A stretch of DNA of 64,000 nucleotides from Pseudomonadota bacterium (lineage in GTDB: Bacteria > Myxococcota_A > Polyangia > GCA-2747355). Below, piece by piece: positions 58,239-64,000 of this stretch. The notes under the pieces were generated by a model, which searched no databases, was not told where the DNA came from, and worked only from the letters and a program-made list of their open reading frames with translations. A program made the translations under genes and the position numbers. Within the stretch, counting starts at the first letter, position 1. Each line of letters opens with the position of its first letter. The DNA lies in NCBI GenBank assembly GCA_016711215.1, contig JADJTL010000005.1, forward strand, positions 186,001-250,000, read 5' to 3'.

Positions 58239-61181
58239 TCAGAAGCGGTTGCCGATCAACATGAAGAACTGATCGCCGCCCGGATCCATCAGGCCCCTTG
58301 CGTAGCCCAGGCGCAAGGTCAGCGAGAAGACGTAGCCCACGACCCACTCCGTCAGGAGCTCGGCGCCGACCCCGACCTTCAGTCGATCCCAGGCCAGGGC
58401 GCCAAAGAGCGCGTCACCGACGTCGCCGAAAGCCGTCAGATGCAGGTAGTTGACGTAGACGGGCAGCGTCGACAGCCCCCGCTCGAACGAGAAGAGGGGC
58501 ATCCGGTACTCCAGATTGAGCAGATGATATTGATCGCCGAAGAGCGCGCCCGGATCGTAGCCGCGCAGATAGGAGCCGCCGAGCGGTCGCAGATCGATGA
58601 CCGCGCGCACCAGATCCTGCTCGGGGAACCCGCCGAGAAAGAAGTAGCCGCGCCGGCGGAAGTCGCCGCGCGCCGCGCCACCGCCATAGCGCAGCGCCAG
58701 CACGTGCTGCTGCAGCCACGGCAGGGGCACGAACTCGCTCCACGACCACGTCAGCTCGGTGTTGTCGAAGCGGCTGCCCACGGCGCCGGCATCGACGCGC
58801 AGCGCGACGTCGATGCGGCGACCGCGCTCGGGGCTGATCGACTCGGCGTAGGACTCGACGTTGTCGTAGCTGAGACCGATGCTCAACCCCGCGCGAAGGC
58901 CAACCTCCGGTAGCTGCGGACTGAGCGTCGAGGGGAGCACCAACGCGCGTAGGGGCTCGGCCGCGCGCAGCCAGTTGAGATCGTAGCCCAGCGACAGACC
59001 GACGGCGTGCTCGGGCATGCGCAGCAGCGGCAGCGCCGTCGCGAGCGAGAGGCCGTAGTTCTGCTCGATGTAGCCGCGCTGAGCACCGTCGAGCACCAGG
59101 CCCCCGCGCTTGCTGACGGAGCGGCTGGTCCCGAGCCCCAGCGAGGGCCACCAGCGTTGATTGCGATAGGAGGCCGCGTAGGAGACGTAGCCGCGGTCGA
59201 GGTTGGTATCGAGGCGCAGACCCCAGCGATGACGACCGATCACGTCGGCGCCGTCGAGGCGCAGACCGACGCTGAGCCCGACCCCATCGTCGGCGACGTC
59301 GAAGGCCCAGGCGCGGGGGTAGAGCGTGCTCCAGGGCTGATAGGGCCGGGTGAAAGCGTCGCGCGGCGCTGCCAAGGCCGCGGCGCCGATCGGCGGCGGC
59401 CGATCCTCGACGTAGGGCAACGCCGGCAGGAAGCGATGGCGCTCGAGCGCCATCGCGTGCAGGTCGTAGCCCTTGGCGGAGAAACCGACATAATAGAGCT
59501 GTCGCTCGTCGGCGCTGACCGCCGGCGAGAACGCCCCCCCCAGCACGTTCGTCACCTGCCAGAGCGCCAGGCCGTCGAGCTCCACGCAGTAGATGTTGTA
59601 GATTCCCGTGCGATCCGAGCTGAAGTACACGCGGCGGCCGTCGGCCGAGAACTGCGGATCGAGATCCAGCGCGCGATCATCGGTGAGCGCGCGCAGCGCC
59701 CCGTCCGCCACCCGGACCAGCACCACGTCACGCCGGCCCCCGCTGCGCTGCTGCGAGACCGCCAGCCAACGCCCGTCGGGGCTGAAGCGCGGCGTGAAGA
59801 ACTGCTCGCCCGGCGCCGCCCGCAGCAGCGTGCGCGGCGGGCCACCGCCCCAGGGAAGCAGCCGCAAGGCGCCCGATCCGAGCTCCTGGGTGACAAACAC
59901 CACCCAGCGCCCGTCTGGCGAGACGTCGGGCTCGCGTGCCCGCAAACCACGCGTCAGCCGCCGCAGCGCCCCGTCACCCCGCCTTCGGGCGTAGAGATCG
60001 TGAAAGCTATTGAAGGTGCGCCAATTGACCGGCTGAGCATAAACGACGTGACGCCCATCCGGCGTCAGCGCCACCGTCTCCCCTCCGACGTGGTGCAGCC
60101 GGGCTCGGGTCGCGCCGTGCTGGGTCTCGATGATGCGGAGGACGTCGTGCCGACGGCCATCACCTTCGATAAAGGCCAGCTCCCGCCCGTCGCGGCTTAG
60201 CCGCGGTGAGCTCAGCGACCAACCATGATCCGTGACGCGCCGAAAGGGCGTCAGCCCGCGCTGCTCGACCACGGCCCGTTGCCGCGCATAGCGCCGCCGG
60301 AGATGGTCTTTGAACTGCTCGTAGAGCTGCTCGAAGCTCAGCCCGAAGACCTCTCGGGCCGCGCTGTTGAGCCCGTAGGGCAGCGGGCGTCCCGCGTAGC
60401 CATGACTGATCGCCGTCAGCTTCGCCTCGCCGTAGCGCTCGGCGAGGAAAGCGAGGAAGCGCCCACCATAGAGGTAGGGCACCGTGCCCCGCGGGTAATG
60501 GCGGGTCAGCGATGAGATCTGGTCGAGATCTAGCAGGCGGCCTTCGAGCACCGCGGCGCGCAGCATCATATCGTGCAGCGCGGCGCGATTGCGGCCGCCC
60601 GAGGTTAGCCGCGTCTCCTCGTAGACCCCGAGCCCCTCGATGAACCAGCGCGGCTGGAGCTGATTCGGAAACCAGGTCCGACCGAGCACGGCATTGACCA
60701 GCCGCGGCAGGCCATGAACCGTGTCGAGGTGAAGGATGTGCGTGTACTCATGGACCAAGAGCAAGAAGAGGTAGTCGTCGTAGTCGTGCAGCGTGTCGCG
60801 CGAGCCGGGGGCCGCCGCCAGCACCTGAATCGCGTTGTAGGGCACGACCGACGCCAACCCGTTGGCGCCATCGGTGCTATCCGTCACGACCACGTGCGTG
60901 CGGCCGCGCGGCAGGTGACGCAGCGCGGGTGCGAGCAGCGCATGCGCCCGCTCCGCCGCGCCGGCGACGCGCCGCGCCAGCGCCGCCTCGCTGTGGCGTT
61001 CGCTGACGTAGTAGTGCACCGAGAAGTGCGCCGTCGTCAGCGTGTACCAACGCCGCGAGGGTTCCTCGGCGCGCGCGCCCGTCACTAGGCTGAGCAACCC
61101 GAGCAGCAAAGCCGACGCCAGGGCGGTCGCGCCGACAGGCAAAGTCACGGCTAGCGTTGGCGGGCCCTGCCGCTGCCGCAT
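58239..61181 (-). CDS. Gluzincin peptidase/beta-propeller/outer-membrane barrel fusion
   Basis: 980 residues in three parts. Residues about 40-330 form a zinc peptidase unit with HExxH (HEYTH, His144, Glu145, His148) and the third ligand Glu182 in WFIEG, as in M1/M61-type or peptidase-MA gluzincins. Residues about 330-620 hold six or so TolB/PD40 blades (SPDGRWVVFVTQ, SPDGRWLAVSQQ, SADGRRVYFSSDRTG). Residues about 650-980 form an Omp85-like barrel with a GSYLRGYDPG loop-6-type motif and terminal Phe. A signal peptide precedes all this. The peptidase would face the periplasm or surface, anchored by its own barrel. It starts four bases after the GNAT stop. Confidence 0.88.
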   Translation of the reverse strand: MRQRQGPPTLAVTLPVGATALASALLLGLLSLVTGARAEEPSRRWYTLTTAHFSVHYYVSERHSEAALARRVAGAAERAHALLAPALRHLPRGRTHVVVTDSTDGANGLASVVPYNAIQVLAAAPGSRDTLHDYDDYLFLLLVHEYTHILHLDTVHGLPRLVNAVLGRTWFPNQLQPRWFIEGLGVYEETRLTSGGRNRAALHDMMLRAAVLEGRLLDLDQISSLTRHYPRGTVPYLYGGRFLAFLAERYGEAKLTAISHGYAGRPLPYGLNSAAREVFGLSFEQLYEQFKDHLRRRYARQRAVVEQRGLTPFRRVTDHGWSLSSPRLSRDGRELAFIEGDGRRHDVLRIIETQHGATRARLHHVGGETVALTPDGRHVVYAQPVNWRTFNSFHDLYARRRGDGALRRLTRGLRAREPDVSPDGRWVVFVTQELGSGALRLLPWGGGPPRTLLRAAPGEQFFTPRFSPDGRWLAVSQQRSGGRRDVVLVRVADGALRALTDDRALDLDPQFSADGRRVYFSSDRTGIYNIYCVELDGLALWQVTNVLGGAFSPAVSADERQLYYVGFSAKGYDLHAMALERHRFLPALPYVEDRPPPIGAAALAAPRDAFTRPYQPWSTLYPRAWAFDVADDGVGLSVGLRLDGADVIGRHRWGLRLDTNLDRGYVSYAASYRNQRWWPSLGLGTSRSVSKRGGLVLDGAQRGYIEQNYGLSLATALPLLRMPEHAVGLSLGYDLNWLRAAEPLRALVLPSTLSPQLPEVGLRAGLSIGLSYDNVESYAESISPERGRRIDVALRVDAGAVGSRFDNTELTWSWSEFVPLPWLQQHVLALRYGGGAARGDFRRRGYFFLGGFPEQDLVRAVIDLRPLGGSYLRGYDPGALFGDQYHLLNLEYRMPLFSFERGLSTLPVYVNYLHLTAFGDVGDALFGALAWDRLKVGVGAELLTEWVVGYVFSLTLRLGYARGLMDPGGDQFFMLIGNRF

Positions 61182-61185
61182 CGGC

Positions 61186-61722
61186 TCATTCCGCCGCGCT
61201 GGCGTCCAGTTCGAGCGCCAGTGCGCGATTGACCACGGAGAAGCCCAGTCGCCGGTAGATGCGATCGGCCGCGTCGTTTCCCTGCCAGACCGTCAGCACT
61301 ACTTGATCGGCCCCGCGCTCCCGACAGGCCTCGATCGCCGCTGCCAACAGGCGCTCGCCCACGCCAGCCCGTCGCGCGCCGACCGCGACAATCAGGTCGT
61401 CGAGATAGCCACGTCGCCGCGCGCGGGCCCAGCCGCTGCGCGGCGTATCGAAGACCTGTAGCCGCACCGCGCCGAGCACCACGCCCGCCCGCTCCGCCAC
61501 CAACAGCGCCTGGGTCGGATCCGCCAGCCGCGCGACGAACTCGCGCTGCGCGCGCGCCAGGGGCGGCGCGCGAAAGAAGCCCGGCTGCAGCTCGCCGTGC
61601 GTCCGATCGAGCTCCTGCCAGAGCGAGCGCAGCGCCGGCCAGTCCACTTGCTCCGCGCGCCGCAGCGTCAGCGCGGGGTCGCTGCTGCTCCGCCGCGGCC
61701 GCGGGCGCCCTAGCGCGGCCAC
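61186..61722 (-). CDS. GNAT-family N-acetyltransferase
   Basis: 178 residues from GTG 61722, which overlaps the ptsI stop by 13 bases; the longer open frame upstream is inside ptsI and is discarded. It shows the GNAT acetyl-CoA motif A as VGARRAGVGERLLAAAIEACRERGADQVVLTVW, and motif B NDAADRIYRRLGFSVVNRALAL. The substrate (small molecule, peptide or protein) is unknown. It is translationally coupled to ptsI and precedes the peptidase-barrel gene by four bases. Confidence 0.88.
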   Translation of the reverse strand: MAALGRPRPRRSSSDPALTLRRAEQVDWPALRSLWQELDRTHGELQPGFFRAPPLARAQREFVARLADPTQALLVAERAGVVLGAVRLQVFDTPRSGWARARRRGYLDDLIVAVGARRAGVGERLLAAAIEACRERGADQVVLTVWQGNDAADRIYRRLGFSVVNRALALELDASAAE

Positions 61723-63476
61723 GGCTCGTCCGCGCTCGCGCCCGCCGTGGCGCCAGCGAAGGTCTCCTCCGGAAACATCTCGGCCATGCCCGCACGCACC
61801 TCCTCCTCGATCTCCTCCGCGGTCGAGAGCCCGAGGGCGCGCTGCGCCATGCGCTCGCCGTCGCTGCAGCGACCGCTGCGGATCACCGCCTTGACCCGCG
61901 GCAGGGCCCGCGGATTGATGCTGAAGGCCCGCACCCCCAACCCCATCAGCAACAACGAGAGCAAGGGATCGCCCGCCATCTCGCCGCAGACCGAGACCCC
62001 AATCCCGGCGCTCCGCGCGGCCTGCACTACGCGCGCGATCAGCCGCAGAATCGCCGGATGCAAGGGCCGAAAGAGATGATTGACCCGGTCGTTCACGCGA
62101 TCGACGCCGAGCGTGTATTGAATCAGGTCGTTGGTGCCGATCGCGAAGAAGTCCGACTCGCGCGCCAACTGGTCGGCGATCAGCGCGGCCGAGGGCATCT
62201 CGACCATGATCCCGACCTCGATGCTGCTGGGGCACGCGCCGACCAACGCATCCCGACAGCGAAAGAGCAGGCTCTTGGCCTCTCGCAGCTCGGACACGCT
62301 CGAGACCATCGGGAACATCACCCGCAGGGTTTGACCCGCGGCGGCCCGCAGCAGCCCGCGCAGCTCCGCCGCGAAGACCTCGGGCTGCAGCAGCGAGAGC
62401 CGGATCCCGCGCAAGCCCATCGCCGGATTGGCCTCCACGGCCCCGAGTCCGAGCGCCCCCGGGCGCACCTCGAGGTCGCAGGTGCGAAAGGTCACGGGCA
62501 GCCCGCCGCAGCTCACCAACACCTGGCGCGCGCGCCTCAGGTGCTCCTGCTCACCCTCGTCCTCCGCTGCACCCTGAGGGAGGTAGTCGCTGCGATAGAG
62601 CCCGATGCCCTCCGCGCCCTGATCGCGCGCGAGCGACACGTCCTCGGGCGACCCAGCATTGGCCAGCAGGGTGACACGCACGCCGTCGAGCGTGACCGCC
62701 GGCAGGGTGCGGGCACCGAGCAGCTCGCGCAGCCGCTCGGTGCGCTCGCGCTGCAGCCGGCGGTAGTCCTCGGCCATCGCCGAATCGGGAGCGACGAGCA
62801 CCTCGCCGTGCTTGCCATCGACGACCACCGTCTCAGCGTTGGCGATCTGCGTCGTCGCGCGTCGCACGCCGATCACCGCCACCATCCCGAGGGCGCGCGC
62901 CATGATCGCCGAATGCGACGTCGGGCCGCCGACCTCGGTGACAAAGCCCTGCACCTCGGCGCGGTGGAGCTGAGCGATCTCGGCCGGCGCCAGGTCATGC
63001 GCCACGACGATCGCCCGCGCCGGCACCGGCGCCGTGGTCGGGCGCTCGCCGATCAGCGTCACCAGCAGATGCCGCACCCCGAAGTCGACATCGCTGCGCC
63101 GCTCGCGAAAGTAACGCTCGTCGACCTGCTCGAAGACCTTCCTGATCTCGCGCGCCACCTCGCGCAAGGCCCACTCGGCGTTGACCCGCTTCTGGCGGAT
63201 CAGCGCGGTCGTGCGCTCGATCAGATGCTTGTCGCGGACGATGAGGCGATGCGCCTCGAGGATCAGCGTGTCACCGCCGACCGCGGCGAGGCGCGCGCCG
63301 ATCCGCTGCAGCTCGTCGTCCGTCGCCTCGACGGCCGCGTGGAAGCGCTGGATCTCCGTCTCGATGTTATCGCTTGGCAGCTTGCGCTGCGACACGCGCA
63401 GCCGTCGGCGGTCGATCAGGAAGGCCTCGCCGACCGCAAAACCCTCCGCACCAGCAATACCGCGCAAGCGCCGCAC
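61710..63476 (-). CDS. ptsI: Phosphoenolpyruvate-protein phosphotransferase (enzyme I)
   Basis: Transfers phosphate from PEP to HPr. 588 residues, starts GTG 63476. The phosphorylated His188 is in GGPTSHSAIMARALG, and the PEP-binding barrel includes GIGLYRSDYL, GLRGIRLSLL and the C-terminal EVGIMVEMPSAA and GTNDLIQYTLGVDR. It follows ptsH by 54 bases. No sugar-specific EII component is in the window, which fits the regulatory PTS of many delta-proteobacteria. Confidence 0.98.
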   Translation of the reverse strand: MRRLRGIAGAEGFAVGEAFLIDRRRLRVSQRKLPSDNIETEIQRFHAAVEATDDELQRIGARLAAVGGDTLILEAHRLIVRDKHLIERTTALIRQKRVNAEWALREVAREIRKVFEQVDERYFRERRSDVDFGVRHLLVTLIGERPTTAPVPARAIVVAHDLAPAEIAQLHRAEVQGFVTEVGGPTSHSAIMARALGMVAVIGVRRATTQIANAETVVVDGKHGEVLVAPDSAMAEDYRRLQRERTERLRELLGARTLPAVTLDGVRVTLLANAGSPEDVSLARDQGAEGIGLYRSDYLPQGAAEDEGEQEHLRRARQVLVSCGGLPVTFRTCDLEVRPGALGLGAVEANPAMGLRGIRLSLLQPEVFAAELRGLLRAAAGQTLRVMFPMVSSVSELREAKSLLFRCRDALVGACPSSIEVGIMVEMPSAALIADQLARESDFFAIGTNDLIQYTLGVDRVNDRVNHLFRPLHPAILRLIARVVQAARSAGIGVSVCGEMAGDPLLSLLLMGLGVRAFSINPRALPRVKAVIRSGRCSDGERMAQRALGLSTAEEIEEEVRAGMAEMFPEETFAGATAGASADEPWPR

Positions 63477-63530
63477 GCCGTATCCTACACCGCAACGGGC
63501 GCCGGCGCGCGAACGCCGCGCCGCGGCGCC

Positions 63531-63857
63531 CTAGCTCACCTGCTCGCCAAAGCGTCCCTCGATCAGCTCGCCGAGCGCGGCGATCGCCTGGGCGGCGTCC
63601 TCGCCTCGGGCGCGCACCGTGATGCCCGATCCCTTGTCCGCCAGCAGCATCAGCACGCCGACGACGCTCTTGCCGTCATGCACCCGGCCATCCTTCTCGA
63701 CCTCGATCGCGCTGCCGTAGCGCGCCGCGAGCTGCACGAACTGCGTCGCCGTGCGGGCATGGAGCCCATGCTCGTTGCGCAAGGTGAAGTGTCTCTCGCA
63801 GGGCACCGGCCCCCCCGCCACTGACTCCGTCATCGCCTGCCCACTACCCTCTGTCAT
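63531..63857 (-). CDS. ptsH: HPr phosphocarrier protein
   Basis: 108 residues from ATG 63857, chosen for AGGTGG just upstream; ATG 63833 would give 100 residues. The phosphorylated His is in EHGLHARTA (His33) and the regulatory Ser is in HDGKSVVGVLML (Ser64), as in HPr that can be Ser-phosphorylated. The N-terminal extension of about 20 residues is longer than usual. It lies between rapZ and ptsI. Confidence 0.95.
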   Translation of the reverse strand: MTEGSGQAMTESVAGGPVPCERHFTLRNEHGLHARTATQFVQLAARYGSAIEVEKDGRVHDGKSVVGVLMLLADKGSGITVRARGEDAAQAIAALGELIEGRFGEQVS

Positions 63858-63925
63858 CGGCCCCACCTCGGCCTACCGGCGGCGCCGCCACGGCCCGCCA
63901 CACGCGCGGCCATCCGACGCCGCGC

Positions 63926-64000
63926 CTAGCGCTGCACATCGCGATGACGGACGCGCACCGCCCGCTTCTCGCCGAGACGCTGCGCCAGCGCCTCGACAAT
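63926..64000 (-). CDS. rapZ: RapZ-type nucleotide-binding protein, C-terminal fragment
   Basis: Only 24 codons are in the window: IVEALAQRLGEKRAVRVRHRDVQR and then TAG at 63928-63926. The pattern of an Ala/Leu helix followed by VRxRHRD matches the conserved C-terminus of RapZ/YvcJ ATPases, and the position next to ptsH is the classic one. In E. coli RapZ controls glucosamine-6-phosphate synthase RNA decay. Confidence 0.65.
   Translation of the reverse strand: MVEALAQRLGEKRAVRVRHRDVQR

Noticed and set aside
61723..62235. N-terminal extension of the GNAT frame
   Set aside because: It is out-of-frame reading of ptsI; GTG 61722 gives a normal GNAT length.
62058..63824. 588-codon frame antisense to ptsI and ptsH
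   Set aside because: Shadow of two well-identified PTS genes.

Overview
The window is about 64 kb of very GC-rich, gene-dense bacterial chromosome. It has no recognisable tRNA, rRNA, CRISPR array, transposase, integrase or phage gene. The gene content points to a delta-proteobacterial/Myxococcota-type organism: a secreted protein ending in a MYXO-CTERM-like sorting signal, many thrombospondin type-3 (TSP3) calcium repeats, a Gld-like ABC/DUF4340 cassette, DUF6600 and FecR-VIT-vWA surface proteins, a PurS-PurL fusion with two PurS units, and an envelope with TamA, TamB, OmpA and Omp85-type proteins. Taxonomy is inferred from families only.

Layout. 1-3.8 kb (-): partial cstA transporter translationally coupled to an upstream lipoprotein gene. 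4.0-10.2 kb (+): purSL, purQ, a sugar-nucleotide epimerase and a polytopic membrane protein, all tightly packed. 10.3-17.1 kb (-): a five-gene run of GAF/GAF histidine kinase, ABC ATPase, ABC permease, GldG-like protein and DUF4340 protein. 17.3-18.6 kb (+): DUF6600 secreted protein, frameshifted. 18.7-21.4 kb (-): polA with an apparently dead proofreading domain. 21.5-31.2 kb: a metzincin-like lipoprotein (+), tamB with two frameshifts (-), a trypsin-like lipoprotein protease coupled to tamB (-), and a divergent TamA-like Omp85 protein (+). 31.2-41.1 kb (-): a Crp/Fnr regulator, a FecR-VIT-vWA-TPR lipoprotein, an OmpA/TSP3 protein and a frameshifted TSP3/MYXO-CTERM protein. 41.6-44.9 kb (+): a signal peptidase I homologue that has lost both catalytic residues, next to an intact SppA fused to a beta-barrel-like N-terminal region. 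45.0-52.0 kb (-): glnD, an MshEN-domain protein, guaB, guaA. 52.4-57.3 kb: an acidic protein, a UvrD-type helicase (frameshifted), a HEAT-repeat/pseudo-cyclase protein, a YbjN/CesT-like protein and a TlpA-like thioredoxin. 57.3-64.0 kb (-): rapZ (partial), ptsH, ptsI, a GNAT acetyltransferase, a peptidase/beta-propeller/outer-membrane-barrel protein and a zinc-ribbon membrane protein.

Themes. Much of the window serves the outer membrane and cell surface: TamA/TamB, three secreted or surface proteases, SppA, OmpA, a MYXO-CTERM protein and a vWA lipoprotein. The rest is purine/GMP synthesis, nitrogen (GlnD) and PTS regulation, and DNA repair. Several genes look like degenerate enzymes: the signal peptidase, the PolA 3'-5' exonuclease and the cyclase domain. 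Four genes contain five single-base frame breaks at short homopolymer runs. Four of these look like a missing G/C and one like an extra A/T, so sequence error must be excluded before any of these genes is called a pseudogene.
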